A stretch of DNA of 64,000 bases from Adiantum capillus-veneris (Eukaryota > Streptophyta > Polypodiopsida > Polypodiales > Pteridaceae), in assembly GCA_014529385.2 (NCBI GenBank), contig CM043942.1, positions 57,291,340 through 57,355,339 on the forward strand, given 5' to 3'. Below are positions 1-11,153 of the stretch, piece by piece (positions within the stretch are counted from its first letter, which is position 1; each line of letters starts with the position of its first letter). The position numbers and the translations under genes were made by a program. The notes below the pieces were generated by a model that was not told the origin of the DNA, did not search any database, and saw nothing but the letters and a program-made list of their open reading frames with translations.

Positions 1-344
1 CTAGAAGCGCCGTTACTCAGATGGTAGGCAGCTGACGAGAGTTGACTGGGAGAGGACTGCATCCTTTCGCCCTTCGAAAAGACCTTGCTGGGTTGCTGCA
101 AGTAGTCGACGCATTACGAATATCATCTCGGTACTTCCAAAAACATTGCATGAAACTGAATTAGGCACTTGGATTTAGACACCTTAATCTTGTCAGTTTT
201 CTAGTTTGGCATTGCTGTTTTATGTTTGTTGCCTACAATCTGGGTCCTACTTTATTAGATCATCACATGCACTGGCGTAGTGTGGCTGTGACGGTAATTT
301 ACAAGCTTTTGAAGCTATTAGCAGTATGAGCTCATGAAGAGGGA

Positions 345-580
345 TTGCATATGAGTGACTTCATCTTGCAACATTCTTCTTGCTGTCTAAGATGTTGTAC
401 GTGTTGGAGTGCAATGACTGCACAATATGCCCAACATGGTTGGATGTTAAATGAAGTCCGTTCCTCAAATGCAATCACCTTTGCATGCGCCTTGAAGAGT
501 TGTTGGCATTGGGCAAGAAAATTTGGTGAGAATGCTAGTTGCGGGGCCATTGCGTATAGTTGCTTGGCATTGCTTTGATC
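345..580 (+). pseudogene. PPR protein gene fragment (unit 1)
   Basis: A short plus-strand stretch reads as part of a pentatricopeptide repeat protein of the PLS type used in organelle RNA editing. With one frameshift it gives a DVV..WSAMTAQYAQHG helix pair, then SNAITFACALKSC, which matches the classic PPR pattern of a YAQHG turn followed by N.(I/V)TF...LK(A/S)C. A run of residues between the two motifs is missing compared with a normal 35-residue repeat, and a stop follows at once. It is a decayed fragment, copied again in unit 2 at 16912-17145. The identification rests on motif recognition only. Confidence 0.6.
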
Positions 581-589
581 CACATGCAT

Positions 590-819
590 GCAAAATGAGA
601 CGTCCAGTGAGAGAGAGAGAGAGAGAGCTTTGTATAAGCAGATACCTTACGTTGCGCTCCTTGCTTGCTCAAGTCTCCAGCTTGCGCAGCGCAAAGCTTT
701 CTTTATGCAAGCGCTAGTTTTATATTACAAGCATGCATCATATATGGCTTAAAAAACGCACGAAAGGCACGCAGTGCCAACAAATTCACAAGGGGCTTTA
801 GACAGCTTACCATATGGTA
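590..819. other. Non-coding stretch with short (GA)n
   Basis: This holds a (GA)n tract at about 609-628, a GC-richer block around 650-710 and A-rich sequence. It is conserved in unit 2, where the (GA)n tract is much longer. I see no gene. Confidence 0.5.
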
Positions 820-1245
820 AAAAAAAATATAATTGCTAGATGATTTACTAGTTCCAATACGTACAAACATCTAGTAAGAGTGCAAACTAGCAAAAAAAAA
901 ACAACTCCTAGATGCTACATATAGTAATTCTCTTACTATATGGAGATTTGAATAGCCATATGATAATTTAAGTCTCAATATGGTAAGTAAATTGCTAGTT
1001 CAATGTAGGAGTTGACTCACTTACTAGTTTGATCTTACATATGAGTGCTCTCAAACTAGTAAGTCAACTAGCAATTTTTGTTTACGACCTAGAAATTCAT
1101 CTAGCAATATATGAGGACGGTTGCTTGCAAACTAGTAATTCATCTGGAAACTTTTTTGTAAACGAGCTAGTAGTTCACCTAGTAATTCATTAAGGAGCAT
1201 GCAGACACAAACTAGTAATTCATCACGAAATTTTCTCCTGAGCAA
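820..1245. repeat. Cluster of CTAGTAA / ACTAGT motifs
   Basis: About ten copies of a short motif around CTAGTAA or CTAGCAA (often AAACTAGTAATTCATC) are spread over some 400 bp on both strands. Clear examples lie near 846, 868, 886, 1017, 1055, 1098, 1128, 1165 and 1208. The cluster is repeated in unit 2 at about 17510-17910. Such clusters resemble subterminal binding sites of DNA transposons, but no terminal inverted repeat was found next to it. Confidence 0.5.
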
Positions 1246-1440
1246 AAAATTTAGGAGAGAGACTTCAACATTAGGAGATTAAAGTATGCTTAATTCATAA
1301 AGATGGCAACAAATAGAATGAAGTTTAGCAATCTTTCAAAACGTGCATTACATGCTACAATTCTTAAATCATGTTGTTGGATTATAAAAGTACTTGTCAT
1401 ATGTTACAATCATATCCTTCATGGATAAAGGGCCAAAAAT
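1246..1440. other. AT-rich spacer
   Basis: AT-rich sequence with no supported feature; the counterpart in unit 2 is 17911-18050. Confidence 0.4.
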
Positions 1441-1441
1441 T

Positions 1442-2488
1442 TCAAAATAAAAAACTATCAAGGCTTCCAACAACAAAAGCCATGTAACTAAAATCTTCAC
1501 ACATAGTGGAAGTATTAGCATCATTGTTTGCTCTCTTCTCGAGGAAACTATTCGATCTCTGCATAGCAAAATAGGTAGGTTTGATCAAGTGGTACAAGTC
1601 TTGTACTTTCTTGAGATTCAGGCACATCATTAATATAGTTTCTTTGTCATCCCTGGGCAAATTTTGCGCCTACACAATTGTCACAACAAAATAACATGAT
1701 TTAAAGAGAGACACATTATTTTTGTAAACATAAGTAAGGCAATGTTGTTAGCTTTTATTACAAACCTAAGATTTTAGAAAATATTGATTTTGAATCATTG
1801 AACATCCCGATTCATTGAACATTCCCCATCAGATTTGTGCTCCTAAACATTTAAAGTCCACTCTTTTATTTTATAGCCACATGCAAAAAGAATCTCATTA
1901 ATGTGAAGAAAAATACCTTTTTCTTTTTAAGCTTTAAAGACTTTGAAGCTTGATCTTTCTCTTTTAGTAGCTCTTCAATCTCATAAGTATAGAAGTGGCA
2001 AAACATAGCTTTTTAATAACATTACAATTAAGTAGGGTAAGTGTTTTATAAAATAAATATCCATGTGAAACATGTTTGAATAGCACATTGCACTTTAGTG
2101 TGCTTTTTCTTTTTTGTTCTTGGTTTACACCATGTGCCCTTTCATTGATTTTTTCCTTCACAAAAATTCAAAAACAGTGTGCAATCTTAATTGACACAAC
2201 AAAAAGTTCTAGAGAAAAAAATACATGAAGTAGAATTGTACCAGGTTTATGATATGGTCAACACACTCATCAAATTCATCGTTTACTTCCATATCCTTTT
2301 ATTAAAAATAGTTGACAAACTCTTCATCTTGCATATAGTTTCTATATGCCTGACATTCAAAATAGTTTACCCGCATTAAGCAATACAATTTGGATCACAC
2401 ACACACACACAAAAACACAAATTAGCCGAATTTACCTCAATTATTTCAATTTCTATCTTTGTGTGTGTGTGTGTGTGTGTGTGTGTGG

Positions 2489-2533
<45 letters not shown>

Positions 2534-2620
2534 TAAACCCCACATACCTCATAAGCATCTGCCATCACTTTGTGAAGCATGATTTTCCCATAGCATCTTA
2601 GGAACATATACTTTCGTCAC
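1442..2620 (-). pseudogene. Decayed multi-exon gene, unidentified (unit 1, 3' part)
   Basis: Several exon-like blocks on the minus strand have splice-like borders. One near 2540-2620 encodes LRCYGKIMLHKVMADAYE and is followed by GTATGT. One near 2285-2390 encodes YFECQAYRNYMQDEEF. A short Lys/Glu-rich block near 1917-1985 encodes IEELLKEKDQASKSLKLKKK and is followed by GTATTT. A last block at 1442-1673, preceded by TGTAG, encodes AQNLPRDDKETILMMCLNLKKV and ends in a stop. The upstream part of the same gene lies beyond the transposon at 14850-15370. Unit 2 has the same blocks at about 18103-19330. I do not recognise the family. The exons are small and the frames are partly broken, so it is probably a pseudogene. 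Confidence 0.4.
2397..2531. repeat. (CA)n, (GT)n and (GA)n microsatellites
   Basis: A (CA)n tract at about 2397-2412, a (GT)n tract at about 2460-2487 and a (GA)n tract at about 2492-2531 lie in an intron-like part of the decayed gene. Unit 2 has longer versions at about 19060-19101, 19144-19165 and 19188-19241. Confidence 0.8.
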
Positions 2621-2696
2621 TCTCTAAACACATAATAACAAATTTTATCATCATAGGTCATATATTATTGTTATTTTAAGATAAAAGTGCTTACAT

Positions 2697-2905
2697 CACT
2701 ACAAGAGGCTATTCATATTAGCGACGCTCACACAATGACGCTCAAAAAAAATTTTCCCGGCGTCGCTATGAGCGTCGCAAATTTACAAGTAAATTTGCGA
2801 CGCTCATAGCGACACCGATTGGGCTAAAAAAATAACAGAGAGTGCTCAAAAACTCAGATCTCAGATCTGAGTTTTTCGACGCCCTCAAGCAAGGAGCAGG
2901 TAACG

Positions 2906-2984
<79 letters not shown>

Positions 2985-3586
2985 AGAGGAAGGAGAGCCA
3001 GGTATGCTCCTTCCCTCTCCTCACTCTCATGTTCCCTTCCCCTCTTTCTCTCTCCCTCTCTCTCTCTCTCACACACACACACACATACACACACACATAG
3101 TGTTTTTGAGAGAGAGAGAGAGAGAGAGTACAAACATAAACAAAAACGCACACACACATACATAAACAAAGAATGCACACACACATTGAGAGAGGAAAAG
3201 AGAGAGAGAGAGAGCATGCATAAACAAAAAACGCACACATTGAAAGAGGAAAAGAGAGAGAGAACATGCATAAACAAAAAACGCACACATTGAGAGAGGA
3301 AAAGAGAGAGAAAACATGCATAAACAAAAAAACTCACACACATTGAGAGAGAAAGAGAGAGAAACTAATTTAACGTCGTAGGAAACTAATTAAAATTAAA
3401 AGACCTAAAGATCTAGCCGATGAGGAGTTGAACTCAAGACCTATTATTCAAGAGGGAAATGGCATAACCAATCTATCATACTTGGCATGGGTGATATAAA
3501 GGTTATACCATTTATCTCTTTTTATTGGCACACACATCCACACACGCGCACACACAAGAAGAAGAGAGTTATAACGTCGTAGGAAA
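2697..3586 (+). repeat. CACTA-B 5' end and leader (890 bp)
   Basis: The 5' end of CACTA-B starts with the CACTACAAGAGG terminus, then GCGTCGC-type subterminal repeats with an inverted pair around 2755-2815. Long (TC)n, (CA)n and (GA)n tracts at 2910-2980 and 3040-3130 follow, then a run of similar 50-60 bp blocks each carrying GAGAGAGGAAAAGAGAG and CATGCATAAACAAAAA. Its reverse complement is 10264-11153, the 5' end of CACTA-A. Long open frames here are microsatellite translations and not genes. Confidence 0.85.
3584..3586. repeat. Target duplication AAA of CACTA-A (left)
   Basis: AAA precedes the CACTA terminus at 3587 and is repeated at 11154-11156. The unoccupied form GTAGGAAACTATC is found at about 11860 in CACTA-B and, reversed, near 10264 inside CACTA-A. 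Confidence 0.85.
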
Positions 3587-3599
3587 CACTACAAGAGGT

Positions 3600-3838
3600 T
3601 GTGTGCTCTTGTGACGCTGTTAGCGACGGAAATACATTGGGTTTTTATAACCCCCGGCGTCGCTAAAACCGTCGCTAAGAGCGTCGCTACGAGAGCGTCG
3701 CTATAGGCATCGCTATAGGCGTCGCTATAAGCGTCGCTATATAGCGACGCCTATAGCGACGTTTACACAGATGACTATAGCGACGCTCATAGCGACGCTA
3801 CAGAGCCATAAATAGCGACGCTTATAGCGACGCCCGAG
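3600..3838. promoter_or_regulatory. Subterminal AGCGACGC repeats, CACTA-A 3' end
   Basis: More than a dozen copies of GCGTCGCTAT or its complement lie in about 240 bp, in both orientations, for example at 3655-3740 and 3770-3835. In studied CACTA elements such subterminal repeats are the binding sites of the TnpA-type protein. The same cluster appears in CACTA-B at about 14640-14830. Confidence 0.75.
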
Positions 3839-3850
3839 AGATTTTTTTTT

Positions 3851-3877
3851 GTGGCAGGGCATTGAATGCCCTGCCAC
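3851..3877. other. Perfect hairpin next to the CACTA-A 3' subterminal region
   Basis: A 13-base stem GTGGCAGGGCATT is followed by one base and its exact complement, preceded by a T-run. An imperfect copy lies in CACTA-B near 14600-14626. An unrelated sequence with a similar layout (GGGCAGAGAGGGTTG and its near complement) lies at 21857-21922 in CACTA-C. It may shape the 3' end of element transcripts; that is inference. Confidence 0.6.
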
Positions 3878-3879
3878 CC

Positions 3880-4196
3880 ATCAACCATATTGTACTTGAT
3901 TCACTTTTTAAAAAAAGTGCAAAGATAGATAATAGACCCAAAATAATCACTCACAAGACGCATTGTTTGCAAAATTGACAATTGTACACATCAGAGGCAA
4001 AATGAATTGATTGGCAAATGTAATAATGACAATTGTACAACATCATAGGCATAAAGAATTGATTGGCAAAAGGAACTGCGGTGACAAATGTAATAATATA
4101 CATGGTTCAAAAAGACGTATAAAATCCGTCGCTTGATACATAAGCTATGAGAAACCCTAAACTAATGCTATCTAGCTACGGCTAAACTGACGTCAT
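3880..4196. other. CACTA-A 3' untranslated region
   Basis: AT-rich sequence between the hairpin and the stop codon of the second gene. It is about 300 bp long and contains short repeats of AATTGATTGGCAAA. The reverse copy is in CACTA-B at about 14290-14600. Confidence 0.6.
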
Positions 4197-5509
4197 CTAA
4201 TCAGACGTCTTATCGCGTCCAAGCGGCGTATCTGTCGGATTCTGCAAAAAAAGACAATAAGACAGCTTTCAGTAAGTATAAACATATAACGACATTTATA
4301 AAACAATACAAAAAATAAAAAAGAGTAAACCCTAATACTAACCATGCCGTCGCGAGAACTGAGAATGTCCATCAGGGCGTTTAAGCCCTTCCTGCCTGCG
4401 TACTCGCGCTCGTACGGTGTGGGATACGTCCTGTCATCGACCACTGTCAAAACATACAAAGATTTCATTATGTTAGAATTAAAAAACTCATAAACCCTAC
4501 ACTATCGAACATGCATAAAGAGCAATGTGAAAAGACTTACAAAATCGGCCTCAAATGATGCCCATCCACCGCTCCCCAAGTGGTGCGAGCTCCCTGCCTC
4601 TACTCGCGCTCTGGCTGCATCCTTTTGTTGCTTCCACTTGTCGGGATTCTCGCGCGCTGCTTTCTTCGCATTCTTCCAATCTTCTTTGGCCAACCAATCT
4701 GGCCTGTTCCATCCATTCTTGATTGCTTTTTGCACTTCGGAACGCTTGTGTTTGCAGTATTCGCGCATTTGAATCTTCATCAGGTCTTCATTGAAGCGCT
4801 GATCCCGTGTTGGAACGGGAAACTCATCATGAAGTATGCTGATGACTCTGTTTTTTAAATCACTTGGTACTTCACTCCATTTGTTTAGTATGTAGTGTCT
4901 AAACAGCTGGGAGCAAAGACCACGCATGCGCGAGATCACCTTCTTGCCGTCATCATCCATGATGATGCCGCCGCTGATGTCGACGGAGTAAGGCAAGCCC
5001 TCTGGCCGGTGACGCGTGAACCTGGGTGTCCCGGCAGGGGTCTCTAGCGGCGTGTCGATGGGGGTACGGACGTCAGGTGTCTCCACCGGCGTCTGGGCCC
5101 CGAAGCGAGGAGCGTCGAGTGGGGTGGCTCCTGGCGGAGTAGGTAGAGGTGTGTAGCTTCTAGGAACAGTCAGCCGTGCAAAACCTGGCGTAGATGGCGA
5201 TGCTGTGGCTGGTGTGGGGGCGGGCAAAGAAGGGGAGGGTAAAGAGCCTCGTCGAACACGAGGCGGTGTGGAGGCATCGGTGGTGGAATCCCCACAACAA
5301 CCGCCACCGCCACCACTAGAGCGCCGGTGTCTAGACGAGTGTGAAGCTCGTCTCGTCGACGCCGAAGCTTCGGAGCGCGCCGAATGCTCCGAAAGAGAGG
5401 GAGATGCGGATGGTGTAGGAACGCGCGATGATGCGCCAGAGCGATGACGCTCCACGTACCACTGTCTCTGCTGCGGTGACAAAGAAGAAAGAAACTCCTC
5501 ATCATCCAT
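4197..5509 (-). CDS. CACTA-A second gene, TnpA-like DNA-binding protein (Transposase_24 type)
   Basis: Three exons on the minus strand: about 5509-4541, 4443-4343 and 4241-4197. Borders are GTAAGT at 4540, an acceptor before 4443, GTTAGT at about 4342 and TTTTGCAG before 4241. The start MDDEEFLSSLSPQQRQWYVE follows a likely acceptor TGCAG. The N-terminal 170 residues are Ser/Pro/Arg-rich with a GGGGGCCG stretch, followed by a run of TP-rich repeats (TPLETPAGTPRF). The C-terminal half is charged and helical (WNRPDWLAKEDWKNAKKAARENP.KW.QQKDAARARVEAGSSHHLGSGG) and ends with YEREYAGRKGLNALMDILSSRDGM. This layout fits the plant transposase-associated Transposase_24 family, which I take to bind the subterminal repeats. 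The frame appears open throughout, unlike the neighbouring TNP2. A related copy is in CACTA-C. Confidence 0.7.
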
Positions 5510-5781
5510 ACCTGCATTAAACACACGAATATTTAAACTTAATATTGAATGAATAGAGTAGACAATGACGCAAAGACCATTAAATACAATGACATAATGA
5601 CGCATATAAATACAATGACGCAATGAATCGAGTGATAGAAGAGGCAAGTCGAAAACTCAGAATTTTCAATCAAAAGATGTGAGCGCGAGTAGAAAAGAGC
5701 GTTATACACCATGGAAGGTACTTAGAGAGCCAGAGCTTTTACAACACGGAGCAAAATTGTTCAAGTACAATATTTGTGGCT

Positions 5782-8700
5782 TTAAGAGATCTCTCTCTCA
5801 TCCTCGCATAACTCAGCATAACTTCCTATATCTATATAGAGCTCTCCGTTTAAACACATATCCTCTGTTTCATTTTGTAGCTCCTCTGCATGCACCCCAT
5901 ATAGAGTAGTAGCATCTTGATGCTCGTCTGGCACCACCGCAGCGGCTTCTGATTGAGCATCTTCTCTGATCTCCTCCATTGATGTCGTTGTGATTGGCAC
6001 ATGGTAGCCTTCATACGTCCTTGCACTACGAGGGGCTACCTCTATGACGTACCACCAGTTTGATGTAGACTTTGTAGGATGAAATATTACCTGCCAGAGC
6101 CACATAACTTACATGAGAGCTTTCAAGCACATAACTTGTAAAAGGGGGATGTAACTATTTATATACTTACTTGTTCACAATGCTCGGGTAGTACGAAAGT
6201 GTCTCTTAGGTCAGTCCATTTCTTAGTAGAATCCACCTCAAGAAAACCAGACTCTCCTCTACGCATAGTAGCGTTGCGACCCTCCATGATTATCTTGAAC
6301 CATTGCACGTCGAACAAGTCGACAAAAAATCCTCTGTAATCGATCCTCAAAATCTCTTGCAGCGTCCCGAAGTAAGTGAGTTCCACTACCACAGGATCTG
6401 CATCAGAGGAACGTCGTCGACTAGACTGTTCAAATTTTGCCATGATTCCACAATCTTGAGTAAAACACTTTTTGTCGATTCGTTCCACCCTAAAATGTCG
6501 ACCTTTACACCATGCTGCTGTGTATGACTTATACTACAACGAACAAAGATTATGAGTGGCCGTTCAAACGTTTATAAATAAAGTCACTAGCTAGTCGTAC
6601 ATTGCAAACTTACCTTGGTCGCGCAACCCCGAGAGTACTCCCACTCTTCTTCAGTCACTTCGTCACCGCATTGTTGTGCGCTTTTCAATTGGTTGTGCAA
6701 CCATCTTAAGCTCATGAAGGTTGGTAGGCTCTCCAGAACCGCTGGATAGTGCATCGGTGGTCGTCTTCCCCGTCTCCACTCGATTCGTGCCCTTTGTCGC
6801 TCTTGCTTTGCATCCTCATATTGTGAAATCCACTTTTGCATCACTGGATTGTGAAGCATGCAAAATCGGTTGATTTTAGCCTCTAGATCTTCCGTCATCT
6901 TCTTCTCAACACCGAGATTGCACATGACAATCCCAGATATGCGCTCATCATCTATGGTTCGCCATAGCGTGTCCCGGATTTATCAAATCCGTCTAGCCAC
7001 TCTCCAATGTACACTAGGGACTCTAATACCAACCAACCTTCTGCCATGCTATCCTCCGGACGTGCCTTTTGACGCATATATCCCTTAAGCGTTTTCATGA
7101 AACGCTCTAAGAAGAACATCCATCTGGAATGAACTGTGCCAGCTATTTCCACCTCATCAACTATGTGAACAAGAAGATGCACCTGAATGGTTAGCATTGT
7201 AGTAGGAAAATGTTTCTCAAACATGCACACAAGCTCCGCAGCATTTAGTTTGGCGAATGGTATGGAGTCTACGTTGATCTCCTTTTGTGAGATCCATTGC
7301 ACCAGCTTTGCAAGTTTGTAGATTGTGTTACGGATGTCGAGAGACAAACATCCCTCAATGGCAACCGGTAAAATAAACTGTAAAGTATGTGCAGCAATGA
7401 TATTAAAGTCCACATTTTATGCAATGATATTAAAGTCCACTATGAACGTACCTGACACATTTTATGCCAATCGTGTGACTTCAAACCGGTAAGCTTTCCT
7501 TCTTTAGTAAAACACGTTCGGAGCGAGTGCATTACGCCAGTGGGGGTCCGCAAAGATCGAATGGCCTCTTTTACTTTGCGTTCTTGGGCTCCTGTGAAAA
7601 TCCATGGTGCTTTAGGGAGTTTTATCGATCCATCAGACGCTGTTTGCGGCCAATTGCTCCATACGATCCACATTTCTAAGGTCAACTCTGGCTCCCAAAG
7701 TATCTTTCTTGCCGTCAAAATGGTCCCATAGTAGATATCCCACATCTTGAATATGTGCATTGTATCGAGCAGTGATTGATCATGAGGGCGGGGTCAGTAT
7801 GGTAACTCGTACCATAGAGATAGTCTCTTCATCCCTGGAGGCAATCCGTCATCGCACATCTCCTTCTGCTCTAACATGCTTGTGCAGACATCCTTGGTGG
7901 CTCTCTTCCCAAAAAGTCGTCGCGTAACACATGATTCTCTGGAAGATACGCTTGATGACCTTCGTAGATCTGCTTCTTCAGTGAGGGTGCCCTACGTGCA
8001 TTCAGTCTAGGTCCACATGTGACACATGCTCTATATCCGCTTGTTTGAAGCCCTACATGTATACACATGATAATAGATCAACTATGGGAAAAAACAATAT
8101 TTACAGTGTCTGAGTAGTGAGTGTCAATAGATCACCTGAGCATTCTGTTAGCCCGGGATAGTCATGCATGGTCCACATTAGAATGCCTCTGATCAAAGCA
8201 TTCCGTCGTCCTGTGTGTCAGCTCATATCCACCACCTCTATGCCAATCCACAATTGTTGTAGCTCTTCCAATAGTGGACGAAGATACACATCCATATTCC
8301 CCACTTTATATCGCCCTGGCACAATCAAGCTTAGCCATAGCCCCTTCTTCGTAGTCAACCACGGGGGAATGTTGTAGTTGACGATGACAACGGGCCATAC
8401 ACTGTAAGATGTTGATCTTTGACCAAATGGATTTACGCCATCCATAGCCAGGCCTAAGCGCAAATTTCGAGCTTCCCTGGCAAAATCCGACCATGTTCCA
8501 TCTATATGTTTCTAGGCTGCGCAATCTGCAGGAATTCGTAGCACACCATCCGAAGATTTATTCTCCTCATGCCATGATGCTAGGGCGGCCATGGACTTAC
8601 ATTCGAAGAAATGCTTGATTCGAGGAAGCAGAGGAAAATGTCGCAAAACCTTTTGTGGAATTTTTGTCCCGTGGAGATCTACTCGATATCTTTCGGAATC

Positions 8701-9500
8701 ACATTTCGGACACTTCTCCATGTCTATGTATTCCCCTCTGAAAAGAATACAGTCATTAGGACAAGCGTGGATAGAATTGTAATCCATCCCAAGTTTCGCA
8801 AAATCTTTCTTGCTTCATCTCGGGAATCTGGCATCACATTGTCAGCTGGTAGTATGTGCTCTTTAAGCAATCTACACAACATAAAAATACGATACAGTTG
8901 TGTAAAAATCTATCAGATCATTATACATTTAGAGTTTTATTAAAGTAAACTAATTGTAATAGATCACCTGAAAAGCGCTGTGACGCTAGTGTCACTCCAT
9001 CCAAACTTTGCCTGCATGTTGAGAAGAACCAGGAGTGCTTTCAATCTAGACATACGTGCTCCATTATACAATGGCGTATCGGCTTCACTTTTCATATCAT
9101 CATAGATAAGCCTTCCTGAATCCATGATCGTCTCGATCATTTCATCAATCTCGGGCTCAAACATTGCCTCGTTGGGAATGTGCTCTGCATGATCATCCCC
9201 CGAGCTGTCAGAGGCTACATCTTGTGGCCTCACATATGTTGCTTGACCAACGCGTCTGCGAACACGTCTATTGGGTTGCAAGATTGCTGCTTGTTGGCCA
9301 GCGTCAGAGTCCGACGAGTTATAATTGGCAACAACTCGATCTATAATAGATGGATCGAACTCGCCAAATTCGCGAACGTGCTGCAAAGAAACACGTCTTG
9401 TCCGTCGCACAGCATGCTTGCATTGATTACAAGGACATAAGACTCTCGTTGAGAGATAGGTGTTTCGGTTGGACGGTCCCACATCCTCGTCGCTACTCAT
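5782..9500 (-). pseudogene. CACTA-A TNP2-type transposase gene, broken
   Basis: This gene would encode the catalytic transposase acting on the CACTA ends. Exons run on the minus strand from MSSDEDVGPSNRNTY at 9500: about 9500-8968, 8871-8136, a third from about 8053, then blocks to 5782. Recognisable parts in order are the TNP2 zinc-finger region (HACPNDCILFRGEYIDMEKCPKC near 8780), LGLAMDGVNPFGQRSTSYSVWPV, then VNYNIPPWL and DVYLRPLLEEL, a DUF4218-like block (7400-6952, with ERFMKTLKGYMRQKARPEDS) and a DUF4216-like block (6488-5782, with GIMAKFEQSS and FFVDLFDVQWFK). Damage includes a TAG in place of Trp near 8513 (Trp is kept in CACTA-B), a TGA near 8218, a one-base loss near 7872 and a TGA after ELPY near 7797. 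Another frame change lies near 6950. Confidence 0.88.
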
Positions 9501-9557
9501 AATGAGGATAAAAAACTTATAACCTGGACAACAAATTTAATATTCTATTGGCATTCT

Positions 9558-9628
<71 letters not shown>

Positions 9629-10263
9629 TCACATTCTCTAGTCATGTCCAATCCCCGCACACCTCGGTCTAGAGGTGCACGGAGATCAGAACCACCGGGT
9701 TATAATCTCGTCTTTATTGGTCAATACCTATATTTGTGGGTACAAGAAATCTACACACCCACGTCTACATGATACTGCATGTAGTGGACAAAACCCCTTT
9801 GCCTCTTCTCTAGCTGTAGCACTTCACTTCATCTTAACATCTTTTCACAGTAGATCTTTTCACTGTTCGTCTAACTCTAAACCCTAAACCGTAAGTAATT
9901 CTTGCGTGGACTCGATCTAACGAATCTAACGTAAATAAGCGTAAATCTAAATAAACTAAAATCTAACTAAAAATAAAGCTAAATCTAATTTAACGTAAGT
10001 CTAATGACTAGAGGTTGTCTAGATGGTCATTGTGTCGGGGATCGACGGAGCCCACCATGAGTGAAGGCAGCAATACCCTATATTCCATTGAGGGCTTTCT
10101 TCACCCGCTTCATGCAGGCATCGCAGTCTATGGAGACCTAAATCTAATCTAATATAACGTAAATCTAAATCTAGCTTAAATAAACGTAAATCTAGTTAAA
10201 AATAAACCTAAATCTAATTTAATGTAAGTCTACATATAACCTAATCTTTAACGTCTTATTTTA
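9501..10263 (-). other. CACTA-A transposase leader with (TC)n tract and HMA fragment
   Basis: The leader contains a long (TC)n tract at about 9561-9625, a block around 9640-9900 that CACTA-B shares at about 12000-12250, and repeated TCTAATTTAACGTAAGTCTA-like AT-rich text. A short HMA gene fragment sits at 10015-10138. Confidence 0.6.
10015..10138 (-). pseudogene. Captured HIPP/HMA gene fragment, short version (CACTA-A)
   Basis: The minus strand reads VSIDCDACMKRVKKALNGI, the beta-alpha start of a heavy-metal-associated (HMA) domain with its CxxC metal-binding pair, as in heavy-metal-associated isoprenylated plant proteins (HIPPs). A stop follows, and the rest of the domain is deleted between CGATCC and CCGACACAATGA. 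CACTA-B carries a longer version at 11315-11713, so the gene piece was captured before the two elements separated. Confidence 0.65.
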
Positions 10264-10725
10264 AGATAGTTTCCTACGACGTTATAACTCTCTTCTTCTT
10301 GTGTGTGTGCGCGTGTGTGGATGTGTGTGCCAATAAAAAGAGATAAATGGTATAACCTTTCTATCACCCATGCCAAGTATGATAGATTGATTATGCCATT
10401 TCCCTCTTGAATAATAGGTCTTGAGTTCAACTCCTCGTCGGCTAGATCTTTAGGTCTTTTAATTTTAATTAGTTTCCTACGACGTTAAATTAGTTTCTCT
10501 CTCTCTTCTCTCTCAATGTGTGTGCGTTTTTTTGGATCGTATGCATGTTTTCTCTCTCTTTTTCTCTCTCAATGTGTGCGTTTTTTGTTTATGCATGTTC
10601 TCTCTCTCTTTTCCTCTCTCAATGCGTGCGTTTTTTGTTTATGCATGCTCTCTCTCTCTTTTTCTCTCTCAATGTGTGTGTGCATTCTTTGTTTATGTAT
10701 GTGTGTGCGCGTTTTTGTTTTTGTT

Positions 10726-10765
<40 letters not shown>

Positions 10766-10883
10766 AACACTATGTGTGTGTGTGTATGTGTGTGTGTGAG
10801 AGAGAGAGAGAGGGAGAGAGAAAGAGGGGAAGGGAACATGAGAATGAGGAGAGAGAAGGAGCATACCTGGCTCTCCTTCCTCT

Positions 10884-10914
<31 letters not shown>

Positions 10915-11153
10915 GAGAGAAAAAGAGAGAGAGAGAGAGGGAGAGCGTTACCTGCTCTTTGCTTGAGGGCGCCGAAAAACTCAGATCTGAGATCTGAGTT
11001 TTTGGGCGCGCTCGGTTATTTTTTTACCCCTGCCGACGTCGCTATGAGCGTCGCAAATTTCTTTGTAAATTTGCGACGCTCATAGCGACGCCGGAATTTT
11101 TTTTTGGAGCGTCGCTGTGTGAGCGTCGCTAATATGAAGAGCCTCTTGTAGTG
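10264..11153 (-). repeat. CACTA-A 5' end and leader (890 bp), inverted copy of 2697-3586
   Basis: The reverse complement of this segment corresponds to 2697-3586 along its whole length, including the terminus, the inverted GCGTCGC repeats, the (GA)n/(CA)n tracts and the decayed blocks. It forms the loop of the large CACTA-A/CACTA-B inverted repeat. Apparent ORFs on both strands are simple-sequence translations. Confidence 0.85.

Larger units (their letters stand above)
3587..11153 (-). mobile_element. CACTA-A, inner CACTA (En/Spm) element, near full length
   Basis: This 7,567-bp element is oriented on the minus strand. Its 3' end is CACTACAAGAGGTTGTG at 3587 and its 5' end is the reverse complement of CACTACAAGAGGC at 11153. 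It is flanked by AAA on both sides and lies within CACTA-B, in the opposite direction. It carries both genes normal for the superfamily, a TNP2 transposase (5782-9500) and a second, TnpA-like gene (4197-5509). The transposase has at least three premature stops and a frameshift, so the element is probably not autonomous. Being in the same family as its host, it makes a very large inverted repeat. Confidence 0.92.

Noticed and set aside
2854-3343. Long open frames of Cys/Val, Ser/Leu or Arg/Glu runs (also 10516-11085, 17090-17395, 22211-22490)
   Set aside because: They are translations of (CA)n, (GA)n, (TC)n or hexamer repeats, open on several frames and both strands, with no protein signature.
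2697-11153. One element with 890-bp terminal inverted repeats
   Set aside because: Flanks CAT and AAA do not match. The pattern is explained by CACTA-A inserted in reverse into CACTA-B, with matching flanks for each.
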